Of a stretch of 64,000 bases of DNA, positions 1 to 6,448 are shown piece by piece (position 1 is the first letter of the stretch; the number at the start of each line of letters is the position of its first letter). Made by a program: the position numbers and the translations under genes. Source of the DNA: Anaerolineae bacterium (GTDB taxonomy: Bacteria > Chloroflexota > Anaerolineae > J036 > Brachytrichaceae); contig CANJQH010000004.1 in NCBI GenBank assembly GCA_947476335.1, positions 1 through 64,000 of the forward strand, given 5' to 3'. The notes under the pieces were generated by a model. That model was not told the origin of the DNA, ran no database searches, and saw only the letters and a list, made by a program, of their open reading frames with translations.

Positions 1-2
1 CA

Positions 3-116
3 TTCGCATTGCAGCGCGTGGAGCGTCTGCCGATTGAGACGCATGATCAGATGCTTGACGAAGTACTGCATGACTCGTTCGTTCGTAATCCGACGTTCGT
101 AATCCGACGTTCGTAA
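3..116 (+). CDS. C-terminal fragment of a gene that begins left of the window
   Basis: Frame 3 is open from the window edge and encodes about 37 residues, beginning FALQRVERLPIETHDQMLDE and ending in a TAA at 114-116. The composition looks like real protein (charged and amphipathic, no early stop), whereas the other two frames stop early or are Cys/Arg-rich. The last dozen codons lie in a 14-bp tandem repeat, so the repeat now supplies the C-terminus and stop. The family is not recognised from so short a piece. It lies upstream and co-directional with the L,D-transpeptidase. Confidence 0.4.
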   Translation, partial: FALQRVERLPIETHDQMLDEVLHDSFVRNPTFVIRRS

Positions 117-140
117 TCCGACGTTCGTAATCCGACGTTC
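81..140. repeat. 14-bp tandem repeat, about 4.3 copies
   Basis: The unit GTTCGTAATCCGAC is repeated head-to-tail four times plus a partial copy, without mismatches. It overlaps the 3' end of the partial gene at the left edge and abuts element A1. Perfect copies suggest recent slippage or expansion. Confidence 0.95.
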
Positions 141-141
141 A

Positions 142-259
142 GTAACTACTCAGGCCAGCCGGTTTTCCAACGCGAAACACACTATTCCTTCCCCCGAAAG
201 GGGAAGGGGAAGGAATAGTGTGTTTCGCGGGAAATACTGATTTGGGCCTGAGCAGTTAC
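142..259 (+). repeat. MITE family A, copy A1
   Basis: Palindromic element with outer arms GTAACTACTCAGGCC and GGCCTGAGCAGTTAC and a long inner stem around CACACTATTCC. The flanking octamers are GACGTTCA (134-141) and GATATTCA (260-267), 6 of 8 identical, so this is a probable decayed 8-bp target duplication. The hairpin loop region is slightly expanded relative to other copies. It lies upstream of the LysM/L,D-transpeptidase gene. Confidence 0.9.
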
Positions 260-268
260 GATATTCAT

Positions 269-283
269 GGTCTGAGTAGTTAC
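269..283 (+). repeat. Solo right end of MITE family A
   Basis: GGTCTGAGTAGTTAC matches the right terminus of family A but has no matching left half other than that of A1. It is probably the remnant of an older copy next to or around A1. Confidence 0.55.
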
Positions 284-346
284 GTTTATTGTGATTCGGT
301 ATTCCGCCAGATGATCTAAGAGGTAGTTGCGTTCTACACTGAGTGC

Positions 347-1039
347 ATGTCGAGTGTCCTGCATCGTTTCATGTTTGCGTTGCTGATTTTGTGTGGAGTG
401 CTGGCTGCGTCGACGGACGACGGCGTTGCACAGACGGCCGATTACATGGTGCGGAGCGGCGACACGTTGAGTGCGATTGCGCAGCGCTTTGACGTCTCAG
501 TTGAGGCGATCATGCGTGTGAACGGCTTGAAGACGGCGCGCGGCATTTGGGCTGGACAGCGGCTGGCGATTCCATCGGCTGCGGCTGCGGGGGCGCCGGC
601 TGCGGGCGATGCCGGCGTGCAGGCTGCAGCCGGGCGATTGCCCGCTGCGGTGCCGGTGCGCGGGAAGGCTGTGTTCGTCAGTATTCGCCAGCAGCGCATG
701 TACGCATACAACAATGGCCGTTTGGTGTATCGCTGGCTGGTCAGCACCGGCCTGCCCGGTCGCAATACTGCGCGTGGTGATTTTCGAATCCAGAGCAAGT
801 ATGACGAAGCGTGGTCGAGCATCTGGCAGTTGCGCATGCCATATTGGATGGGCATATATGATGTTGGCACATACGAAAATGGCATTCACGCGCTCCCGAT
901 CAATCGCAAAGGTCAGAAGCTGTGGAGTGGGCTGCTTGGTTCACCCGCTTCGTTTGGTTGTGTGATCCTCAGCACGGAGAATGCGGCGACGTTGTTCCGG
1001 TGGGCGCCTGTGGGAACGCCGGTGATTATTCGATATTAG
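347..1039 (+). CDS. LysM and L,D-transpeptidase (YkuD) domain protein
   Basis: A 230-residue exported protein, probably acting on peptidoglycan outside the membrane. Residues 1-29 form a hydrophobic signal peptide ending near VAQ-TA. Residues 33-76 are a LysM domain (SGDTLSAIAQRF; NGL; GQRLAIP). An Ala-rich linker follows, then a YkuD domain from about 108. Catalytic candidates are His181 (GIHALP) and Cys205 (SFGCVIL). The usual SHGC motif is SFGC here; aromatic variants exist in the family, so activity is still likely. YkuD enzymes form 3-3 peptidoglycan cross-links or attach proteins. The next gene is a PIG-L deacetylase; removing MITE A2 would leave only 7 nt between this stop and that start, so the two were probably an operon. 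Confidence 0.85.
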   Translation: MSSVLHRFMFALLILCGVLAASTDDGVAQTADYMVRSGDTLSAIAQRFDVSVEAIMRVNGLKTARGIWAGQRLAIPSAAAAGAPAAGDAGVQAAAGRLPAAVPVRGKAVFVSIRQQRMYAYNNGRLVYRWLVSTGLPGRNTARGDFRIQSKYDEAWSSIWQLRMPYWMGIYDVGTYENGIHALPINRKGQKLWSGLLGSPASFGCVILSTENAATLFRWAPVGTPVIIRY

Positions 1040-1127
1040 GCAACTATTCAGGCCAGCTGGTTTTCCAACGCAAAACACGCTATTCCTTCCTCTGTGGGGG
1101 AATACTGATTTAGGCCTGAGTAGTTAC
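1040..1127 (+). repeat. MITE family A, copy A2 (internally shortened)
   Basis: Arms GCAACTATTCAGGCC and AGGCCTGAGTAGTTAC; the central stem is partly deleted. It is flanked by a perfect 8-bp direct repeat, GATATTAG, at 1032-1039 and 1128-1135. The left repeat contains the TAG stop of the L,D-transpeptidase gene, so the element landed immediately after a stop codon without altering the protein. Confidence 0.9.
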
Positions 1128-1142
1128 GATATTAGGAACTCT

Positions 1143-1922
1143 GTGCATCTATTTCTCTCACCGCATCTCGACGACATTGCGCTTTCCTGCGGCGGTCTGG
1201 TTCATCAGCTGACGGGTGCGGGCGAGCGCGTGGTTATTGTGACTGTTTGTACTGGCGACACGCCGCGTGGGGTGGCGCTTTCTGAAGCAGCGCGGCACGT
1301 GCATTGGGAATGGCAGCTGGGGGAAGATAACCCCTATGCGGCGCGGCGGGCGGAGGACGAGCGGGTGTGTGCCGTGCTGGGGGCGGAGCCGCTGCACCTC
1401 GGATTTCTTGACGCGGTGTATCGCGTGGATGCGCACGGTGCGCCGCTGTATACGCGCAACTTCATTGGCGGCGCGGTGCAGGATGCCGACTGGCACGGGA
1501 TGTACTTCGCGCTGATTGCGCGCCTGCGGCCGTTGATTGCTGCGGCGCAGCACGTGTATTGCCCGCTCGCAATCGGCGGTCATGTTGATCATGTGCTCGT
1601 GCGCAGCGCAGCGGAGGCGGCCACAGTGCGGCGGCCGGTGTATTACGAAGACTATCCATATGCGCAGAAGATCGCTGCCGGCCAGCTTCTGGCTGTGGAT
1701 CTTGCGGCGCTGACGCGCGGGCTGAGCCCGCAGCGCGTGACGCTGTCGTCGGAGGATGTCGATGCGCGCGTCAAGGCGATCGAGCGCTATCGCTCGCAGC
1801 AATTCGCCCTTTTTGAAGATGCAGCGAGCATGCCGGCGAAGGTGCGCGCGTACGTGGCGGAGGCTGGGGGTGAACGCTATTACTACGTTGATACAATCTC
1901 AGCGCTTGGCCTTCAAGGCTGA
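1143..1922 (+). CDS. PIG-L (LmbE-like) family deacetylase
   Basis: A 259-residue protein with the zinc-binding signature of PIG-L deacetylases: PHLDDIALSCGG at residues 7-18 (His8, Asp10, Asp11) and a distal GGHVDH near residue 150 supplying further ligands. Family members hydrolyse N-acetyl groups from GlcNAc-containing substrates such as glycolipids, thiol precursors or antibiotics. The substrate cannot be told from sequence. No signal peptide, so it is probably cytoplasmic. The start is GTG at 1143; no ATG lies nearby in frame. It is sandwiched between two L,D-transpeptidase genes on the same strand, which fits a role in envelope or cell-wall sugar metabolism (inference). Confidence 0.85.
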   Translation: MHLFLSPHLDDIALSCGGLVHQLTGAGERVVIVTVCTGDTPRGVALSEAARHVHWEWQLGEDNPYAARRAEDERVCAVLGAEPLHLGFLDAVYRVDAHGAPLYTRNFIGGAVQDADWHGMYFALIARLRPLIAAAQHVYCPLAIGGHVDHVLVRSAAEAATVRRPVYYEDYPYAQKIAAGQLLAVDLAALTRGLSPQRVTLSSEDVDARVKAIERYRSQQFALFEDAASMPAKVRAYVAEAGGERYYYVDTISALGLQG

Positions 1923-1931
1923 GATGAATTT

Positions 1932-3014
1932 GTGATGCTAAGTCGACGGAATTTTATTCGGATGGCGCTTGCGGCCGTGCCGATGGTGACCCAGCGCGTA
2001 GTGCGTGCAGAGACGAAAGACGAATTTCCGGCGTCTGTGGCGATGGCAGATGCGTCGGCGGGCGCGGTATTTTTGGCTGATGCGTTGCCGATGTTGTATG
2101 AGGCGCCGCTGTTGCCGTTTGGGCGTGTGGTTGTGCCGGAGCTTGAGATTTTTGCTGCGCCACAGCGCGATGCAGCGATATTGCGGCGCGTATCGTTCGA
2201 TGATCTGCTGCCGCTGAGGGCGCGTGTGACCGGTGATGCGGTACAGCCGCACAACGACAAATGGTTCGCGCTCGAGGACGGCTACGTGTATTCGTCGCTG
2301 GTGCAGCCGGTGCAGGACATGCACAACGATCCGCAGCCGGGATTTGCGAAGCAGGGCTTCTGGGGAGATGTGACAGCGCCGTTCATCGATGCGCGCGTTG
2401 CAGCAGCATCGGATGCGCGTGTGGCGAAGCGCTTGTATTTCGGCAGCGTGTACCGCGTGATCGATGCGAGTGTGGACGCCGATGGGGCGTGGTGGTACCG
2501 GCTGCATTACGGCGTTTCGCGGGGTCCCGGGCCGTGGGTGCCTGCGGAAAATGTGCGTCGCTTTGACCCGGCTGCAGATTTGTCGCCACTGTCTCCAGAT
2601 GTGAAGGATAAGCGCATCGAAGTCGATTTGCCGACTCAGATAATGACGGCGTACGAAAACGGCCGTGCGGTGTTGCGCGTAATGGTTTCGACGGGGACAG
2701 GCCGGTTGTTCACGCCGATCGGCAATTACCGTGTGTTTCGCAAGGCGCCGGGGCAGCGGCTGGTCGGTGGCTGGGGTTCCGGATATTACGATCTGCCTGG
2801 AGTGCCGTTCGTCACATATTTCACCTACAACGGCGTCGCCATTCACGGCGCGTATTGGCACAACGATTTTGGCACGATGCGCAGCCATGGCTGTGTGAAT
2901 GTGCCGGTGGATGTGGCGCGATGGTTCTGGCGCTGGACGACGCCGGCAGCGCCACAGGAAGCGTCGGACATATGGTTTCGTCCGGCGCAGGGCACACCGG
3001 TGCGGGTGGCGTAG
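1932..3014 (+). CDS. Tat-exported L,D-transpeptidase
   Basis: A 360-residue protein that begins with a twin-arginine-type signal (SRRNFIRMAL; residues 1-27, cleavage near VRA-E). The middle part is probably SH3-like and contains many aromatic residues. The YkuD catalytic domain spans about 230-345, with His305 (IHGAYW) and Cys321 in the canonical SHGCVN motif. Its role is expected to be 3-3 cross-linking of peptidoglycan in the envelope. The start may be GTG 1932 or the adjacent ATG 1935. It is 9 nt downstream of the PIG-L gene and probably co-transcribed. Unlike the first L,D-transpeptidase in the window it has an intact SHGC motif and no LysM domain. Confidence 0.87.
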   Translation: MMLSRRNFIRMALAAVPMVTQRVVRAETKDEFPASVAMADASAGAVFLADALPMLYEAPLLPFGRVVVPELEIFAAPQRDAAILRRVSFDDLLPLRARVTGDAVQPHNDKWFALEDGYVYSSLVQPVQDMHNDPQPGFAKQGFWGDVTAPFIDARVAAASDARVAKRLYFGSVYRVIDASVDADGAWWYRLHYGVSRGPGPWVPAENVRRFDPAADLSPLSPDVKDKRIEVDLPTQIMTAYENGRAVLRVMVSTGTGRLFTPIGNYRVFRKAPGQRLVGGWGSGYYDLPGVPFVTYFTYNGVAIHGAYWHNDFGTMRSHGCVNVPVDVARWFWRWTTPAAPQEASDIWFRPAQGTPVRVA

Positions 3015-3086
3015 GAAACCGGTGGATGTGGGCCCAGTAACCCAGACGACGGTGGATCTGCGTTACTCTTTTTAGGCGGAGATTTT

Positions 3087-3168
3087 GTATCTACTCAGGC
3101 CAGCGAGTTTGCTAATGCAAAACACGCGCGTGTTGTGCGATGGAAAATAGAATGGACTGAGTAGGTAC
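3087..3168 (+). repeat. MITE family A, degenerate copy A3
   Basis: Ends GTATCTACTCAGGCCAGC and GACTGAGTAGGTAC are recognisable, but the interior is short and diverged (AAAACACGCGCGTGTTGTG core). No clear 8-bp flanking duplication was found, so this is an old copy. Confidence 0.65.
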
Positions 3169-3171
3169 GGG

Positions 3172-3205
3172 AAAAGAAAAGGGCAGATCGAAATGATCTA
3201 CCCTT
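3172..3205 (-). terminator. Rho-independent terminator of tRNA-His
   Basis: Read on the minus strand, AAGGGTAGATC pairs with GATCTGCCCTT (one G-U wobble, 5-nt loop) and is followed by TTTTCTTTT. It starts about 9 nt after the 3' end of the tRNA-His gene. Confidence 0.85.
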
Positions 3206-3213
3206 CTTGTTAG

Positions 3214-3286
3214 GGTGGCTTACGGGTTTCGAACCCGCAACCTCCTGAGCCACAGTCAGGCGCTCTGCCATTGAGCTAAAGCCACC
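3214..3286 (-). tRNA. tRNA-His (anticodon GTG)
   Basis: Minus-strand cloverleaf. The acceptor GTGGCTT pairs with AAGCCAC, D-stem GCTC/GAGC, anticodon stem CCTGA/TCAGG with loop CTGTGGC (anticodon GTG), T-stem GCGGG/CCCGT with TTCGAAA loop. The extra 5' G (G-1) opposite C73 is the known identity feature of bacterial tRNA-His. The 3' CCA is not encoded; the gene is followed by CTAACAAG. A terminator lies directly downstream. Confidence 0.97.
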
Positions 3287-3371
3287 ACGAACGGGTGTGA
3301 TTTTAGCACAGCCCATTCGGTATTCAACTGGTGAAACTGGCGAAACTGGCGGCTGGCAGGGTGACTGAAAC

Positions 3372-3424
3372 GAACTTGCCGCATAGAACTTGCCGCATAG
3401 AACTTGCCGCATAGAACTTGCCGC
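3372..3424. repeat. 14-bp tandem repeat, about 3.8 copies
   Basis: The unit GAACTTGCCGCATA is repeated perfectly three times plus a partial copy. It is preceded (3327-3355) by a shorter ACTGGCGAA-type repeat. It lies in the gap between tRNA-His and element D1; no gene was seen there. Confidence 0.93.
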
Positions 3425-3446
3425 GGTGTAAGCCGCCGCATATTTT

Positions 3447-3514
3447 TTGGGAGTGACTAAATCCGAGTGAATACCGTGATTCGTGAGTTTCGATCTACTT
3501 GGGTTTAGTCATTC
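3447..3514. repeat. Repeat family D, full copy D1
   Basis: Inverted ends GGGAGTGACTAAA and TTTAGTCATTCC enclose about 45 nt containing CCGTGATTCGTGAG. The reverse complement matches copies at 54940 and 63071 (shared GACTAAAC and GAATCACGG blocks). T-runs border both sides. It is adjacent to MITE A4. Confidence 0.6.
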
Positions 3515-3521
3515 CTTTTTC

Positions 3522-3633
3522 GTAACTACTCAGGCCAGCCATTTTTCCAACGCGAAACACACTATCCTCTCCCCTGAAGGGGGAGAGGATAGTGTGTTTC
3601 GCGGGAAATACTGATTTGGGCCTGAGTAGTTAC
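3522..3633 (+). repeat. MITE family A, copy A4
   Basis: Full-length 112-bp palindromic element. Left octamer CCTTTTTC (3514-3521) and right CCTTTTCA (3634-3641) are near-identical, allowing for loss of one T. It lies immediately upstream of the peroxiredoxin-like gene; an apparent ORF start inside it (3592) is an artefact of the element. Confidence 0.9.
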
Positions 3634-3672
3634 CCTTTTCAAAATTCGAAACTTTTTGCTATAACCCCACCC

Positions 3673-4215
3673 ATGATGGCAAGGCTTTCGATTGGCGACA
3701 TCGCGCCGGAAATCACTCTGATTGACGCAATGGGAACGCCCCTAAGCTTGGCGCAGATTCGGCGCCAGCGGCGCACGCTGATCAGTTTTGTTCGCCAGTT
3801 CGGCTGCGTGTTCTGCCGCACGGAGCTCGCGCGCCTGGCGCGGCTGCGGCCGCAGATCGAATCACTCGACGCCCAGCTGATTGTGATCACACAAAGCCAC
3901 AACGAAGAAACCTGCGCATTTTGCGCTGAACATGCGCCCGGCGTCGACTGCTATTCAGACATCGCGCACGGCGGCGGCTATCGCGCCTTCGGCCTGCAGC
4001 GCGGGCACCTCAGCCAGCTCTTCGGCCCCGCCGTTTGGATTCAGATGGTGCGCACCGGCGCCACTGCCGGCGGCAAACCCGTCGATGACGCAGCCCTACT
4101 GCCTGGAATCTTTGTACTCAATCCAGATGGCCGCGTGCACTTCGCGTGGTATAGCCGCCACATCGGTGACTACCCAACGAACGAGCTGCTGCTGGACGCG
4201 CTGCGCGTCCCTTAG
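3673..4215 (+). CDS. Peroxiredoxin-like / thioredoxin-fold protein (AhpC-TSA superfamily)
   Basis: About 180 residues with a thioredoxin fold. It begins with the AhpC-like segment ARLSIGDIAPEITLIDAMG and has a redox motif GCVFCRTE (CxxC) near residues 42-45. Such proteins (AhpC/TSA, PRXL2-like) reduce peroxides or act as thiol-disulfide reductases in the cytoplasm; the exact substrate is unknown. The start chosen is ATG 3673 (or 3676), because the open frame upstream to 3592 lies inside MITE A4. The next gene begins 19 nt after the stop and may be co-transcribed, though no functional link is evident. Confidence 0.75.
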   Translation: MMARLSIGDIAPEITLIDAMGTPLSLAQIRRQRRTLISFVRQFGCVFCRTELARLARLRPQIESLDAQLIVITQSHNEETCAFCAEHAPGVDCYSDIAHGGGYRAFGLQRGHLSQLFGPAVWIQMVRTGATAGGKPVDDAALLPGIFVLNPDGRVHFAWYSRHIGDYPTNELLLDALRVP

Positions 4216-4234
4216 AATCACGCCGATACACGGC

Positions 4235-4963
4235 ATGTCGAACCTAATCATTCTGATCGACCAACTGGCGCGGCTGGCAGTGGCGCCGCTGCTGCTTGGG
4301 TTGATCGCCACCGCAGCACTGCTGCTGATTGTGCACAACTGGCGCATCACACTTCCAGCGCTGATCGTGCAATATGTGCTCGTGGGGATTCTGCTCGCGC
4401 GTGCGATTCCACCAGGCGTGGCCATCATCAAACCGTTTGCCGGCGCCATCGTCTGCCTGGCGATCAGCCTGGCCGCACAACGCGCAGACAACGCGCGCGC
4501 GGCGCGCGGCGAATCGGTGGCGGCCAAGCGCGTTGAACGAAGCCGGCATTGGAGTAGCCTGCCTGCACAATTCCTTGTGCGCGTCATCGCCGCGGTGCTG
4601 ATGCTGACGGCGGCATTTGGTGCAGCTGTGCGATTCCCACTGCCTGGCGATGCACGCGAACTCAGCCTTGCGGCATACACGCTCGTCGGCGGTGCAGTCA
4701 TTTTGATCGCCAGCACGCCGGAAGCGCTGAACGTCGGCACGGGCATTCTTATGCTGTTGTCAGGCGTTGAAATCGGCTACATGCCGCTGGAACCGAGCAT
4801 CACTGTCAGCGTGCTGCTCGGTCTGATGACGCTAATCGTGGGCATCGCTGTGGCCTATCTCGTGCTGGCTGACGAAGGCGCACTCTCAAACAGCGACGAC
4901 GCCCCACAACAGGAGGCCACCCCTGGTGTCGCCGTTGCACGATTCGTCGAGGAAGGAGCCTGA
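4235..4963 (+). CDS. Multi-pass membrane protein, partner of the NuoN-like gene
   Basis: 242 residues starting MSNLIILIDQLARLAVAP, with about seven predicted hydrophobic helices (residues 8-30, 35-55, 58-75, 108-130, 135-155, 160-180, 185-210) and a polar C-terminal tail. Its size and position directly before a proton-conducting-transporter-like gene recall HyfE/NuoK-type small subunits of hydrogenase-4 and Mrp complexes. I see no diagnostic motif, so this is inference from context. The start is ATG 4235; the open frame continues upstream only as a shadow of the previous gene. The next gene starts 1 nt after the stop, implying translational coupling. Confidence 0.6.
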   Translation: MSNLIILIDQLARLAVAPLLLGLIATAALLLIVHNWRITLPALIVQYVLVGILLARAIPPGVAIIKPFAGAIVCLAISLAAQRADNARAARGESVAAKRVERSRHWSSLPAQFLVRVIAAVLMLTAAFGAAVRFPLPGDARELSLAAYTLVGGAVILIASTPEALNVGTGILMLLSGVEIGYMPLEPSITVSVLLGLMTLIVGIAVAYLVLADEGALSNSDDAPQQEATPGVAVARFVEEGA

Positions 4964-4964
4964 C

Positions 4965-6356
4965 ATGCTGCCCGCATCTGTGCTCGTTTTTCTGATACCG
5001 CTAATCGCCGGCGCCACAACGTACGCACTGCGTCACATGCACGCCATGCGCATCATCGTGGCCGCTGCCGCCTGCGCACTCGTCATGCTGCTGCTGGCAC
5101 AGCCGTTTGACACCGCCGTCATCGGCATCCCCGTCGACGGACGGCTCGACCTGCTCGGCCGCGCACTGCAAGTTCACCCACAGGATCGCCTCGCACTTCT
5201 ATCACTGTTTGGCTGCGCTGTGCTGCTGCTGGTCGCTTCGTGGCGCACCCCCGAGAACTGGACCTTCGTGCCGATCGGCATGGCCATGCTGAGCGTGCTG
5301 AGTGCAGCGCTCATGGTGCGGCCGGTGCAATATGCAGGACTGGCCTTCGTCATCGCCGGCGCATTGGGGGCGCTAATGATCCAGGCCGATCAAACAATTC
5401 ATCGCGCGACGCAGGGCGCGCGTCGTTATCTCATCAGCAGTGTGCTGGCGCTGCCAGCCTTCCTCGGTGCGGGCTATCTTGCGCAGCGTGCCGCCGCCAC
5501 CAGCGAAGCTGATGCAGCAGCTGCAGCGTACGGGCCCGCAGTCGTGCTACTGCTGCTGGGCGTCATACTCGTGATCGGCGCACTGCCGTTGTTCACCTGG
5601 ATCTACTCCACCGCACAGGATGCGCCGCCGCTGACCACAGCATTTCTCGGCACAATCGGTGTCGGCGCAGCAAGCTTCCTGCTGCTCACATTCGTGCGCG
5701 AATTCAGCTGGTTCCACGACAGCGAAACGATGCGCACAACGTTGCGCGCAGGCGGCATAGTGCTGTTACTGACAGTGACGGCGCTGGGCTGGACGCAGCA
5801 ATCGTTGAGCGGCATTCTGGGCAGCGCGCTGCTGCTCGACCTGGGCTGCGTGCTGCTGGAGACAGCCGCGCGCACACAGCAGGGCGTAGAAGCAATCGCT
5901 TTCGGCATCATGGCGCGCGCACTATCGATGGGGCTGTTCAGCATCGGCGCAGCGCTGCTGCGCGAACGTTGCAACGGCGACGACTTCGCAGCGATTCGCG
6001 GCGTCGGGTCGCGCGAACCGTGGCTGGCGCTGGCCATCGGCATGGGTGGACTATCAATGGCCGGACTACCAGGCACCATCGGCTTCGTCGCCGGCTGGGT
6101 GAACATGCGTGCGCTCAGCGCCGAAGTTGAGATCATCCTGATCATTGCACTCGCCGGCCTCAGCATCGCCATCGGCGTGCTGCGCGCGCTCAGCGCATCC
6201 TTCGACGGCGTCACTGCACCGACAAAGATCGAATACGAACAAGCGCGCGGAGAACGTTGGACGGTTGGCATATTTATTGCGCTGGTGCTCGGCCTAGGTT
6301 TTCTGCCAATGCTGCTTTCACCACTAGCGCAGGCAATTGCCGCTGCGTACCGGTAA
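4965..6356 (+). CDS. Proton-conducting antiporter-like membrane protein (NuoN/MrpD-related)
   Basis: 463 residues, about 12-14 hydrophobic helices. The segment LPLFTWIYSTAQDAPPLTTAFLGT and the later glycine-rich GLSMAGLPGTIGFVAGW resemble the PF00361 proton-conducting domain of NuoL/M/N and Mrp antiporter subunits (where LPGTxGFxGK is typical). The usual conserved charged residues look partly replaced. No other nuo, hyf or mrp genes are nearby, so this pair may be an orphan ion-translocating module. The start is ATG 4965 with GAAGGAG seven nucleotides upstream. Confidence 0.6.
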   Translation: MLPASVLVFLIPLIAGATTYALRHMHAMRIIVAAAACALVMLLLAQPFDTAVIGIPVDGRLDLLGRALQVHPQDRLALLSLFGCAVLLLVASWRTPENWTFVPIGMAMLSVLSAALMVRPVQYAGLAFVIAGALGALMIQADQTIHRATQGARRYLISSVLALPAFLGAGYLAQRAAATSEADAAAAAYGPAVVLLLLGVILVIGALPLFTWIYSTAQDAPPLTTAFLGTIGVGAASFLLLTFVREFSWFHDSETMRTTLRAGGIVLLLTVTALGWTQQSLSGILGSALLLDLGCVLLETAARTQQGVEAIAFGIMARALSMGLFSIGAALLRERCNGDDFAAIRGVGSREPWLALAIGMGGLSMAGLPGTIGFVAGWVNMRALSAEVEIILIIALAGLSIAIGVLRALSASFDGVTAPTKIEYEQARGERWTVGIFIALVLGLGFLPMLLSPLAQAIAAAYR

Positions 6357-6448
6357 AATAACCCCCGTCATAGCGATTGACGAACCTCCGCAGCGGCATT
6401 TCAAGCCGATATTTGCGAATGCGGTTCGTGTAAGGAGAATATTTTCCA

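Noticed and set aside
142-283. Family A hairpins as ordinary rho-independent terminators
   Set aside because: They have long perfect stems but no T-runs after the stem, occur on both sides of genes, and carry target duplications.
3592-3672. N-terminal extension of the peroxiredoxin-like protein
   Set aside because: The open frame from 3592 lies in the right half of MITE A4 and its target duplication; the conserved domain begins at ATG 3673.
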